NCBI GenBank assembly: GCA_022711595.1
Contig: JAKLET010000022.1
Span: 1-64,000 of the forward strand
Reading direction: 5' to 3'
DNA: 64,000 nt
Origin: Deltaproteobacteria bacterium
Lineage (GTDB): Bacteria; Desulfobacterota; Syntrophorhabdia; Syntrophorhabdales; Syntrophorhabdaceae
Below, in pieces: positions 24,147 through 32,227 of this stretch (the first letter of the stretch is position 1; every line of letters begins with the position of its first letter). The notes under the pieces were generated by a model. The model was not told the origin of the DNA, made no database searches, and saw only the letters and a list, made by a program, of their open reading frames with translations. The translations under genes and the position numbers were made by a program.

Positions 24147-27100
24147 ATGAGACTACGACAACATATCTCCGCAATATTCTGCGCAATGATATTCCTCCTT
24201 TCCATTGTGCAGGTCTCCCCGGGCGAAGAAACGATCTCGACGAAACCGGATCTTCGCATTGAGACGGGCGCGCATACGGCACGGATCTTCAAGATGCACA
24301 GCGATCCCGGGGGGCGGTTTCTCGTCACCGGCAGCGAGGACAAGACGGTCCGTGTCTGGGAGATGCCGACGGGCAGGCTCCTCAAGGTGCTCAGGCCGCC
24401 CATCGGCGCAGAGAACGTGGGGATCATTCGCGCTGTCGCCATCTCTCCCGATGGCAATTCGGTCGCCTGCGGCGGCGTAACAAAAGGGCCGGGAGGGTTC
24501 AACATATACGTCTTTGACCGCGAGAGCGGCCAGATGACCTCAGCCATAAGCGGCCTGCCAAATATTATCCATCACATCGCATACTCCAGGGACGGCCGTT
24601 TCCTCGCCGCCGCCCTTCATGGCAAGAACGGGATCAGAATATGGCGGGTGCCGGGATATACGCCCGTGCAGATCGACAACGAACGCTACGAAAGCGCTGC
24701 GCACAGCACCGACTTCGACCGCTCCGGCCGTCTGGTGACGGCCTGTTTCGACGGCCTGGTCCGCCTCTATGACGGCTCTTTCAAGCTCGTCGCCAGAAAA
24801 AAAGCCCCGGGAGGAAAATATCCCATATCAATAAGCTTCAGCCCCGACGGCTCAAAGGTTGCCGTCAGTTATTATGATTCACCAAAGATCGACGTGCTCT
24901 CCGGCAAAGACCTCTCGCCTCTCTACGGCCAGTCCCTTGCGGCCGAGCTGGCCCTGAACGTGGCCTGGTCCTCTGACGGCAAGTTCCTCTATGCCACCGG
25001 CAGCGGCAAAAAAGGGCCTTATGTCCTTGGGCGATGGGATGATGAGGGAAAGGGGTCCTTCAGGGAACTCAGGGCCGAAAAGGGTTTGATACAGGCAGGC
25101 AGGAGCATGAAGACCGCCATTCACGCCTTGCCTGGCGGCCTTCTCGCCTTCGCGAACCAGGAGCCGGCAATAGGCGTCATCAACGCGTCCGGCGACATCA
25201 CCCTTTACAAGGACACGACCACGCTCTGGTTCATGGCGGACGACAGCTTTCTTGTCTCCTCAGACGGCAGTGTTGTCCAGTTCAACGAGCTCACCAGCAG
25301 GAAAAGGACCGTGCGTTTTTCCCTCCCCGACAGGAGAATGGACGAGATAAGGGGCGCTCCGGCCAAGGCTGTCGAACTTTTCCGCCCGGACCCGGACATA
25401 TCTGATGTCCGTATCACAAATTGGCAGGCATCCACGGCCCCGAAGTTCAACGGCAGGCCCATAAAGCTCTTCAAGGGCGAGTTCTCGCTGTGCCGCGCCG
25501 TCTCTGCTGACGGCAGGCATTTCGTCATCGGCACGAATGCAGGCATGTACCTCTTTGACAGAAACGGGGCCCAGGTATGGAGGATAGCCTTCCCCCACAT
25601 CCGCGCGGTCAACATCACCCGGGACGGACAGGTCATCGTGGCCGGCATGGCGGACGGCACCATCCGCTGGCACAGCGTATCTGACGGCAAGGTCCTTCTC
25701 GCGCTCTTCCCGAGCAATGACATGAAACGCTGGGTCGTCTGGACCCCTTCCGGCTATTACGATGCCGCCCCCGGAGCGGAAGAGCTCATCGGCTGGCATA
25801 TCAACAGGGGCGATAAGCTTGCCGCCGATTTTTTTCCTGTCTCACGTTTCAGGTCCGTCTACTACCGGCCTGATGTGGTCGCGAAAGTCCCTGGGTCCAG
25901 GGACGAAAATACCGCCATTCTTGCAGCGGACAAAGAATCGGGAAGGAAAACGGAAGAGGTGTCCATACAGAAGGTGCTCCCCCCTGTTGTAACGATCGTG
26001 TATCCCAAAGACGGCACCGAAGTAAAGGACGTGGAGATCACCATCAAGTTCACCGTCCGTTCTCCGTCGGGTGATCCAATTACGGGCATCAAAGTGCTCA
26101 TCGACGGAAGGCCCGTGCAGGTACCGAGGGGGATAGAGAGGCCTGGCGAGGATCTCAGGCAGATGAACCTCAGGATACCCGAAAAGGATTCCCTGATATC
26201 GGTCCTCGCGATGAACAGGAACGCCACGAGCGAACCTTCCACGGTGAATCTCAAGTGGTCCGGTAAGCAGGTGGCGGCCGCGCCGCCTCCTCAGGCAGCC
26301 GGCGGCAAGGCGCCTCCTCAGAAACCTTTGACAAAAGCAGCAGCCGGGAAGGTACCATCCGCAACGGCAAAACCGCCCGCGCCGGAGAAAAAAGACGAGT
26401 TCATCATCAAGCCAAAGCTTTACATCCTCGCCATAGGTGTGAGCAATTACCGCGATAAGGAGCTGAAACTCGGCTTCGCCGCGAAAGACGCAAATGATTT
26501 CACAAAGACCATGTCCCGTCAGAAGGGAGAGCTCTACCGCGACATCATCATCAGGCTGATGACCGATGAAAAGGCAACGAAGGATGAGATCCTCGACGGC
26601 CTCGACTGGATCGCCAAGGAAACAACGAGCAAGGACGTTGCCATGGTCTTCCTCGCCGGGCACGGCGTGAACGACCCCAACGGCATCTATTATTTTCTCC
26701 CAGTCAATACAGACCTGGACAAATTGAAGCGCACGGGCCTCGCCTTTTCGGACATTAAGAACACCGTCGTTTCTCTCGCGGGAAAGACAATACTCTTTGT
26801 GGATACCTGCCATTCCGGCAATGTCATGGGCTCACGGCGCGGTATTGCCGATATCAACGCGCTGGTGAACGAGCTTTCCAGCGCTGAGAATGGCGCAGTT
26901 GTCTTCAGTTCCTCATCGGGACGGCAGTTTGCCATGGAAGACTCTTCCTGGGGCAACGGGGCCTTCACCAAGGCGCTTGTTGAGGGGATAAGCGGCAAGG
27001 CCGACTTTCTCGGAAAGGGCAGGATCACCATCAACATGCTTGACCTCTACCTGTCTGAACGGGTCAAGGAACTGACCCAGGGCAAGCAGACGCCGACGAC

Positions 27101-27152
27101 GGCAAAACCGACCACCGTCCCCGACTTCCCTATAGCGGTGATGAAAAAGTAA
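24147..27152 (+). CDS. secreted WD40 - caspase-like (C14) protein
   Basis: 1001 residues from ATG 24147, chosen over an in-frame ATG 33 nt earlier because AGGGG lies just upstream and a signal peptide follows at once. Residues 30-560 contain WD40-type beta-propeller repeats (SPDGNSVACGG, FSPDGSKVAVS, VSADGRHFVIG and others). An Ig-like segment (about 620-700) and a Pro/Ala linker (about 715-750) lead to a caspase-hemoglobinase domain from about 757, with the catalytic His839 in LAGHG and Cys888 in VDTCHSG, both intact. It is predicted to act outside the inner membrane, like the CHASE2 sensor and FecR protein encoded divergently. Substrates are unknown; bacterial relatives cleave after basic residues in some studied cases. 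Confidence 0.9.
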   Translation: MRLRQHISAIFCAMIFLLSIVQVSPGEETISTKPDLRIETGAHTARIFKMHSDPGGRFLVTGSEDKTVRVWEMPTGRLLKVLRPPIGAENVGIIRAVAISPDGNSVACGGVTKGPGGFNIYVFDRESGQMTSAISGLPNIIHHIAYSRDGRFLAAALHGKNGIRIWRVPGYTPVQIDNERYESAAHSTDFDRSGRLVTACFDGLVRLYDGSFKLVARKKAPGGKYPISISFSPDGSKVAVSYYDSPKIDVLSGKDLSPLYGQSLAAELALNVAWSSDGKFLYATGSGKKGPYVLGRWDDEGKGSFRELRAEKGLIQAGRSMKTAIHALPGGLLAFANQEPAIGVINASGDITLYKDTTTLWFMADDSFLVSSDGSVVQFNELTSRKRTVRFSLPDRRMDEIRGAPAKAVELFRPDPDISDVRITNWQASTAPKFNGRPIKLFKGEFSLCRAVSADGRHFVIGTNAGMYLFDRNGAQVWRIAFPHIRAVNITRDGQVIVAGMADGTIRWHSVSDGKVLLALFPSNDMKRWVVWTPSGYYDAAPGAEELIGWHINRGDKLAADFFPVSRFRSVYYRPDVVAKVPGSRDENTAILAADKESGRKTEEVSIQKVLPPVVTIVYPKDGTEVKDVEITIKFTVRSPSGDPITGIKVLIDGRPVQVPRGIERPGEDLRQMNLRIPEKDSLISVLAMNRNATSEPSTVNLKWSGKQVAAAPPPQAAGGKAPPQKPLTKAAAGKVPSATAKPPAPEKKDEFIIKPKLYILAIGVSNYRDKELKLGFAAKDANDFTKTMSRQKGELYRDIIIRLMTDEKATKDEILDGLDWIAKETTSKDVAMVFLAGHGVNDPNGIYYFLPVNTDLDKLKRTGLAFSDIKNTVVSLAGKTILFVDTCHSGNVMGSRRGIADINALVNELSSAENGAVVFSSSSGRQFAMEDSSWGNGAFTKALVEGISGKADFLGKGRITINMLDLYLSERVKELTQGKQTPTTAKPTTVPDFPIAVMKK

Positions 27153-27158
27153 AAGACA

Positions 27159-27240
27159 GGTTATGGGTTATAGGTCATAGGTGATGGGTGATGGGGAAAG
27201 CAATTTTTTCCTATAACCCATAACCTATTACCTATAACCC
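27159..27240. repeat. inverted array of 7-bp words (GGTNATR) between convergent genes
   Basis: Begins 6 nt after the caspase stop and ends 4 nt before the lolD stop. The left arm reads in 7-bp words GGTTATG, GGTTATA, GGTCATA, GGTGATG, GGTGATG; the right arm has CCTATAA, CCCATAA, CCTATTA, CCTATAA. 27159-27174 and 27210-27225 are a perfect 16-bp inverted repeat, with a T-run (27204-27209) before the right arm. Probably a bidirectional terminator. Confidence 0.85.
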
Positions 27241-27244
27241 TTCT

Positions 27245-27925
27245 TTATTCTGTAAAGAGTTCGCCGTCTACCATGGTGAGCTTGCGTTCGCCGACGGCGC
27301 CGATCTCCGGGTCGTGGGTGACAAGGATGAGCGTCGCCGATAGTCTCTGTCTGATCTTCAGGATCTGTGTGAGGACCTCCCGGCCCGTCTTCCTGTCAAG
27401 GTTGCCCGTGGGCTCATCGGCCAGTATCAGCTCGGGCTCGTTGATGAGCGCCCTCGCTACGGCCACACGCTGCTGCTCTCCGCCGGAGAGCTCCCCCGGT
27501 TTATGGCTGCGGCGGTGGGTAAGTTCTATTGTCTCCAGAAACGCCTCCGCGCGCGCCGACGCCTCTGCCGGTTTCACCCGCCTTATGAGAAGGGGCATCA
27601 TGATGTTCTCGACAACATTGAAATCCTGGAGAAGATGGTAGAACTGGAAGATGAAGCCCACCTGTTCGTTACGGAAACGGCTCTCTTCGTCTTCGGTGAA
27701 ACCCCTGATGTCCCGTCCGCTGAAAAGGACCGTCCCTGCCGTAGGCTTATCCAGGGTGCCAAGGATATGGAGGAATGTGCTTTTACCCGCCCCGGACGGC
27801 CCCATTATCGTGATGAACTCCCCCCGGTCAGCGGCAAAATCGATCCCGCGCAGGACATCCACCACCACCCCGTCCTTCTGGAAGACCTTCGTCAGGCCTG
27901 AAACGTTAAGGATCTGATCACTCAT
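27245..27925 (-). CDS. lolD: LolD-type ABC transporter ATPase
   Basis: 226 residues from ATG 27925. Walker A GPSGAGKST, signature LSGGEQQRVAVARAL, Walker B LILADEPTGN and the H-loop histidine in LVTHD. The sequence and partner fit LolD/MacB-type ATPases that release outer-membrane lipoproteins from the inner membrane. It overlaps the 3' end of the permease gene by 8 nt. No lolA or lolB nearby. Confidence 0.88.
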   Translation of the reverse strand: MSDQILNVSGLTKVFQKDGVVVDVLRGIDFAADRGEFITIMGPSGAGKSTFLHILGTLDKPTAGTVLFSGRDIRGFTEDEESRFRNEQVGFIFQFYHLLQDFNVVENIMMPLLIRRVKPAEASARAEAFLETIELTHRRSHKPGELSGGEQQRVAVARALINEPELILADEPTGNLDRKTGREVLTQILKIRQRLSATLILVTHDPEIGAVGERKLTMVDGELFTE

Positions 27926-29117
27926 AGCGCAGGGTCTCCACGGGATCGATCTTCGATGCCTTGTATGAAGGATAGATCGTTGAAAGGACACAGATGACCG
28001 TCGTCACGAGGGCAATGAGGGCCACATCGATAATGCTGATCTTCGCCGGCAGCGTAGTTATGTAATAGACATCCTCGGGAAGCCTGATGAGCTTCGTGTT
28101 CTTGATAACGGCGCAGAGTATATAACCGGTCACGGAACCGAAAAGCGCCCCTATGACGCCGATGGTGATCCCCTCCATCATGAAAATCTTCATGATGCTG
28201 CGCCTTTTCGCCCCGATGGACTTCAGTATGGCGATATCCTTTTTCTTCTCCATCACCGTCATGATGAGGGAGCTGATGATGTTGAAGCTTGCCACCAAAA
28301 TAATAAGGGCAAGGATGATGAACATGGCGAGCTTTTCCAGCTTGAGGGCGGAAAAAAGGTTGCGGTTCATCTCCATCCACGTCTTTGCGAAATAATTCCG
28401 TCCCAGTGCGCCAAGAATGGTCCACTTGAGTTCACCCGCCTTGTACTCATCGACAAGCTTGATCTCGATACCGATGGCGCCTATGCCCATGGCGGCCTCC
28501 ACGTCCGCGAGGGACATGACGACAAGGGTATTATCGATCTCGTACATCCCCGTCTCGAAGATGCCGCCGACGCGGGCCTTCATGGTTTCCGGCATGGAAC
28601 CCATGGGCGAGAAACCGCCGTAGGGAACCATTACAGTGAAGCTGTCCCCGGGGAACAACCCCAGGTGCTTTGCAAGCTCTTTCCCGATAAGGACGGCGCC
28701 CTTTTGCTGCAGGGCATCGACGGAGCCGTTTTTGATGAGTTTGGAAAGGAATTGCGCGTCACGGGGGTTTATCCCTTTGACGGCGACCCCGGTGAACTGC
28801 TTGTTGTTCTGTGCCATCGCCTGGAAGGCGGTGAAAGGAAAGGCCTGGGTCACTCCCTTGACCTTCTTTACCTTTTCCACCAGTTCCCCGGGGTTGCGTA
28901 TCTCGCCATCTAAGTCCATCACGAGGACGTGCGGATTGATGCCGAGGATGCGCGCCCTGATCTCTTCCTGGAAACCGGTCATGACGGCGATGACGACAAT
29001 GATGGCCATAACGCCGATGGCGATCCCCGCGACGGCTATCCACGTCGTAAAGGAGATGAAGACCTCTTTTCGTTTTGAGCGCAGGTACCGAAGCCCTATG
29101 ATAGTTTCGTAATCCAT
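27918..29117 (-). CDS. LolC/LolE-type lipoprotein-releasing permease
   Basis: 399 residues from ATG 29117; an in-frame extension of 90 residues upstream is low-complexity and lacks a family match, so I reject it. The N-terminus YETIIGLRYLRSKRKEVFISFTTWIAVAGIAIGV is the LolC/E hallmark; one helix, a large periplasmic domain (about 50-270) and three C-terminal helices ending in KASKIDPVETLRYE. With LolD it forms the exporter that hands lipoproteins to LolA. Only one permease gene is present, so a LolC-type homodimer is likely. Confidence 0.9.
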   Translation of the reverse strand: MDYETIIGLRYLRSKRKEVFISFTTWIAVAGIAIGVMAIIVVIAVMTGFQEEIRARILGINPHVLVMDLDGEIRNPGELVEKVKKVKGVTQAFPFTAFQAMAQNNKQFTGVAVKGINPRDAQFLSKLIKNGSVDALQQKGAVLIGKELAKHLGLFPGDSFTVMVPYGGFSPMGSMPETMKARVGGIFETGMYEIDNTLVVMSLADVEAAMGIGAIGIEIKLVDEYKAGELKWTILGALGRNYFAKTWMEMNRNLFSALKLEKLAMFIILALIILVASFNIISSLIMTVMEKKKDIAILKSIGAKRRSIMKIFMMEGITIGVIGALFGSVTGYILCAVIKNTKLIRLPEDVYYITTLPAKISIIDVALIALVTTVICVLSTIYPSYKASKIDPVETLRYE

Positions 29118-29993
29118 AATTTCTTTTATAGGCCCCTTAAAAGGTCTTTTACCGCCGGAGCACTCCAGGTCGTCCCCGGGGCAGCAAAGTGCTAATGTCT
29201 TACCACAAGACCCCCTGCCTTGCAACAAAAGGTAAGGATAATGGCGAAAAAGAACCTGGAGGTGATACAATAGCACTGGTACCGGGGCGTCCGCGTCCGG
29301 GGCATCCGGCACATGCGCATGGATCACTTCTTCACCATATATACGATATTGTGGTGTAGTTTTTGCGCCACACACGGGCGACCCCACATGGGATTTCTTT
29401 TGATGCCGGGTTCATATCGTTCATGACCTTCACCGGGGCCCCTGCTGTACAGGGCGGGCGCGGGGAAATTGCCCCTCAGGCAGGGCCTCGTCGCTGGCGC
29501 CCCCTGGATGTTCACGGCAAGCATGGTGAGGCCTACATAAGACCACGTCATTGCGGGCCCTTCATCTGGTTGCAGACTTTCTCCGCATTGACGACAAAAC
29601 ACCGTTTATCCCCTAAAACCGCCATTATTCTTCAACGGTTGGTGGACGCGCCGTAAGAGCCAGGGAGAAGACAAAGACCATACAGGATCGATGCATGCCT
29701 TTCAGAGGCAGAGAAATGGCGGAGGACATGTTTGGCCTCTTTGCGGCTTTGGAAACTTTTTGACAAACGATCGTGTTAGTGCTAATTTGTTACATGACTT
29801 ACATGACAGCACGCTATTTCTTTTCTACTTGTTCTGGTTTTGGGGAAATCCTTCAATCCGCCTTTAAAACAATACCCTAAAAATCGATTTATATTTTGTC
29901 ATTTGCGGCAGACACGCCAGGAGTTTTTCGTTTTGGCGCAAGCACGGCAAGGGTATGTCTGAAGCATGACCAGCTTTATCACGAAGGGTTGGT
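29118..29993. other. 876-nt region without a confident gene
   Basis: No well-supported gene. It contains a doubtful zinc-knuckle-like frame (29324-29602, minus) and a possible plus-strand promoter TTGACA-17-TAATTT (29760-29788), 206 nt ahead of the MORN gene. The rest is unstructured, with base composition more AT-rich near the MORN gene. It may be a decayed gene region. Confidence 0.5.
29324..29602 (-). pseudogene. possible remnant of a zinc-ribbon protein
   Basis: GTG 29602 has AGGGGA about eight bases upstream and opens with FCRQCGES, like the first knuckle of a zinc ribbon, but no second CxxC follows and the remaining 80 residues resemble nothing I know. It could be a frameshifted remnant or a chance frame. 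Confidence 0.25.
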
Positions 29994-30650
29994 ATGGATC
30001 CGGAAAAGAAAGAAATTTTTGAACAAGCAAATGTGGTAACGAAAGCTGTCTCCTTTATAGATGAAGGGCAATTTGAACAGGTGTGTTATTATTCAGGCGA
30101 CAAAGAAATATCAAGAGAGCTATATGACGAAAAGGGTATTCTTCTGCGTCGGTCAGGTATAGTTCCCGACGGGCCGGTGAAGAGGATAATAGACTTCAAA
30201 GACGGCAAAGCTCACGGAAAAGGCATCGATTATTACCCGGGCGGAGAAATATTTGAGGAAAGCAGTTTCAACCAGGGCGTTTTGCACGGTCCCAATAAAC
30301 TTTACCGGCGCGGCGGCATGTTATGGATGGAAGCGGTCTACCATCATGGCAGGCTTCATGGGGTTGTCACGAGCTATCACGACAATGGCAACACTGAGAC
30401 GAGGGCTGAATACAAAAACGGGAAATTAGATGGTTTTTATACAAAATACGATAAATATGGCAACCTGTTGGCAGAAGGTAATTTCAACCAGGGGGAAAAA
30501 GAAGGCAATCATACGTCTTATCACGAAACCGGACAGGCGGCAAGGATTGAAAAATATATACAGGGGAAGCTCATCTACTGTGAAGAATTCGATGAGGATG
30601 GAAGGGCAATAGCTGCAATGAAGTCTTTACAAACGACTGGCGGGAGGTGA
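29994..30650 (+). CDS. MORN-repeat (YwqK-type) protein
   Basis: 218 residues made largely of MORN/YwqK repeats: units of the form GxxxxYYxxGxxxxExxFxxGxxHG recur from about residue 65 to 195 (for example GKGIDYYPGGEIFEES, GNHTSYHETGQAARIE). No signal peptide, so probably cytoplasmic. Proteins of this kind are sometimes labelled YwqK antitoxins, but no toxin gene is adjacent here. It lies 4 nt before an Rnk-like gene, so the two are co-transcribed. Lower GC than its neighbours, which hints at later acquisition. Confidence 0.8.
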   Translation: MDPEKKEIFEQANVVTKAVSFIDEGQFEQVCYYSGDKEISRELYDEKGILLRRSGIVPDGPVKRIIDFKDGKAHGKGIDYYPGGEIFEESSFNQGVLHGPNKLYRRGGMLWMEAVYHHGRLHGVVTSYHDNGNTETRAEYKNGKLDGFYTKYDKYGNLLAEGNFNQGEKEGNHTSYHETGQAARIEKYIQGKLIYCEEFDEDGRAIAAMKSLQTTGGR

Positions 30651-30654
30651 AAGC

Positions 30655-31062
30655 ATGAAAAAGAGAGAGATCTATATAACACAGAACGACATGGAGAGAT
30701 TGCGTGCACTTATAGAGATATACAACGGAAACGATGCACCGTATCTTGAACGTCTTGAGGAGGAACTCGATAGCGCACGGATAGTGGATTCGAAGGATAT
30801 CCCGCATGATGTTGTCACCATGAATTCAATTGTCCGCATCAAGGACCTGGACACCGGCGAAGAAAGGACATTAACCCTTGTCTTCCCCGGCAAAACAGAT
30901 GCAGCAGAAAAGACCATTTCCATACTGGCGCCTGTAGGAACGGCCCTGATCGGTTACAGAGAAGGAGACGCGATCGAGTGGAGGGTTCCGGCCGGGACAA
31001 AGAAGTTTAAGATAATCGAGATCATCTATCAGCCAGAACGACTCGGTAATTACGATTTGTAA
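30655..31062 (+). CDS. Rnk/GreA-family RNA polymerase-interacting protein
   Basis: 135 residues. The N-terminal short helical arm (ITQNDMERLRALIE..LEEELDSARIV) and the C-terminal GreA/GreB-like FKBP-fold domain (TMNSIVRIKDLDTGEERTLTLVFPG, SILAPVGTALIGYREGDAIEW) identify an Rnk-type regulator of nucleoside diphosphate kinase. The family binds RNA polymerase near the secondary channel. AGGTG upstream of the ATG. Confidence 0.9.
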   Translation: MKKREIYITQNDMERLRALIEIYNGNDAPYLERLEEELDSARIVDSKDIPHDVVTMNSIVRIKDLDTGEERTLTLVFPGKTDAAEKTISILAPVGTALIGYREGDAIEWRVPAGTKKFKIIEIIYQPERLGNYDL

Positions 31063-31251
31063 AGGAACTATGCCGGTTTTCATACGACATGATTCAAAAC
31101 TCTATTATGAAAAACTTTTTGTTCAGGTTTTCCACAATAGATCTGCCAGATCAAGCTGCACTCTCGGAAACCCCTTTTCGTGATAGCTGATAGTGCTATC
31201 GTGGCAATATGAAGGCATGACCTGCCCCTCCTTAAACCGGATAAACCGCCT

Positions 31252-31530
31252 CTATGTCCTTTTCTTCCGCTCAAGTTTCAGCGTCACCAGGTTGGCGGCA
31301 TCGGGGCACTGGACATGTATAGTGTCGCCCCCCCACCACGGGAGATTGCCCCCGAACTGGAACGTCTGCAGATCGGGAAAGATATTGTGATAGAAAAAGC
31401 CGCACAGCCCGCCGCAGTCGTGGCAGCTTATCCCGAATGTGTCGCCCGCCCTGTGGCCCGCGCTGCAGCTGCCTTTCGCCTCCACGACGGTGGCCGTGAC
31501 CTTGTATCCCATGCCGGGGTCCTGCGCCAT
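31252..31530 (-). CDS. TIGR04076-family protein
   Basis: 92 residues with six cysteines in the conserved pattern of this family (KGSCSAGHRAGDTF, CHDCGGLCGF, VQCPD). Function unknown; the pattern suggests metal or cluster binding. AGGAGG lies about nine bases upstream of ATG 31530; a second ATG at codon 7 could also serve. Confidence 0.85.
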   Translation of the reverse strand: MAQDPGMGYKVTATVVEAKGSCSAGHRAGDTFGISCHDCGGLCGFFYHNIFPDLQTFQFGGNLPWWGGDTIHVQCPDAANLVTLKLERKKRT

Positions 31531-31570
31531 ATCTATCTACCTCCTCTACATCGCTTTTTATTGCTTGCCT

Positions 31571-31825
31571 TTAAAGCTTTTTCTGCTCAAGTACTTTTTC
31601 GTGCAGCCACACTTTAATAAGTGCACCGCGATCGACCCCTATCTTTTCGCGTATCGCGTCAATATCCTTCACAAGGGACTCAGCGACATCCAGCGTTATG
31701 CGGACCTTTCTGCCGCAGCGGGTGGTCTTTGCCCTTGAAACATCGATAAGTCCGTGGATATCCTCGCCTGAATCAAATCTTTGATCAAACTCCTCAGCGG
31801 TTTTAGCCAGGTGTTTTCTCTTCAT
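31571..31825 (-). CDS. BrnA-like / RHH antitoxin
   Basis: 84 residues. The C-terminal part (RKVRITLDVAESLVKDIDAIREKIGVDRGALIKVWLHEKV) fits a ribbon-helix-helix DNA-binding fold with a leading beta strand. It overlaps the toxin gene by 23 nt, the usual BrnT-BrnA order and arrangement. It neutralises the toxin and, with it, represses the promoter, where an 8+3+8 palindrome is present. Confidence 0.85.
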   Translation of the reverse strand: MKRKHLAKTAEEFDQRFDSGEDIHGLIDVSRAKTTRCGRKVRITLDVAESLVKDIDAIREKIGVDRGALIKVWLHEKVLEQKKL

Positions 31826-32075
31826 AAAGTCTTACCTCCTTCGCTCTCGCACGTCGTACAGAGATCATGCGAATTACACCTTTCCTCATGGTATATACTG
31901 CTGCCCATACCTTGCCTTGCGCCGTCCCGATGACTATCCACCTGTTTTCGATCGGGTATGGAGCCTCTATCTCAATTCTGTTCTCATCGAGCCAGATGTC
32001 TTTCGCAGTTTCAAAATCTATCCCGTGTTTCTCGAGATTCAGTTCGTTCTTCACCGTGTCCCATTCGAACTTCAT
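31803..32075 (-). CDS. brnT: BrnT-family ribonuclease toxin
   Basis: 90 residues. FEWDTVKNELNLEKHGIDFETAKDIW at the N-terminus and the RMISVRRARAKEVRLYEE tail are diagnostic of BrnT, a RelE-fold mRNA-cleaving toxin. Together with the downstream gene it is a type II toxin-antitoxin pair. Autoregulated, judging by the palindrome inside its promoter. Confidence 0.92.
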   Translation of the reverse strand: MKFEWDTVKNELNLEKHGIDFETAKDIWLDENRIEIEAPYPIENRWIVIGTAQGKVWAAVYTMRKGVIRMISVRRARAKEVRLYEEKTPG

Positions 32076-32082
32076 ATCATTT

Positions 32083-32110
32083 ATTATACAAATATTGTAT
32101 AAATAATCAA
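32083..32110 (-). promoter_or_regulatory. brnTA promoter and operator
   Basis: Minus strand: -35 TTGATT (32110-32105), 16-nt spacer, -10 TATAAT (32088-32083). A perfect palindrome TTATACAA-N3-TTGTATAA (32084-32102) covers the spacer and -10, 8 nt from the toxin start codon. Classic autorepression layout. Confidence 0.8.
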
Positions 32111-32227
32111 CATATTACGGCTTATTCAATAAAAGAGGGTTCGCGCTTGATCTTTAAGGGTGCTGTTATGTTTTATTGCAAGTTTTCCCGGTTATTGTGA
32201 TTTGGTCATTGGTTATTCAACGAGTCT

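Noticed and set aside
25842-26813. Minus-strand frame of 323 codons opposite the caspase domain
   Set aside because: Mirror of a well-supported gene with intact catalytic motifs; composition is that of an antisense frame.
27159-27240. CRISPR-like repeat
   Set aside because: Units are 7 bp, degenerate and contiguous, with no spacers; the structure is an inverted array, not a CRISPR array.
29118-29387. 90-residue N-terminal extension of the LolC/E permease
   Set aside because: The extension is low in family likeness, rich in Pro/Ala/His, and the conserved N-terminus starts at ATG 29117.
29760-29788. TTGACA-17-TAATTT promoter for the MORN gene
   Set aside because: The -10 is poor and the start codon lies more than 200 nt away; mentioned in the intergenic entry but not listed as a separate promoter.
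31185-31201. Hairpin GATAGC/GCTATC between the Rnk-like and TIGR04076 genes
   Set aside because: Only 6 bp with no T-run on either strand; too weak to call a terminator.
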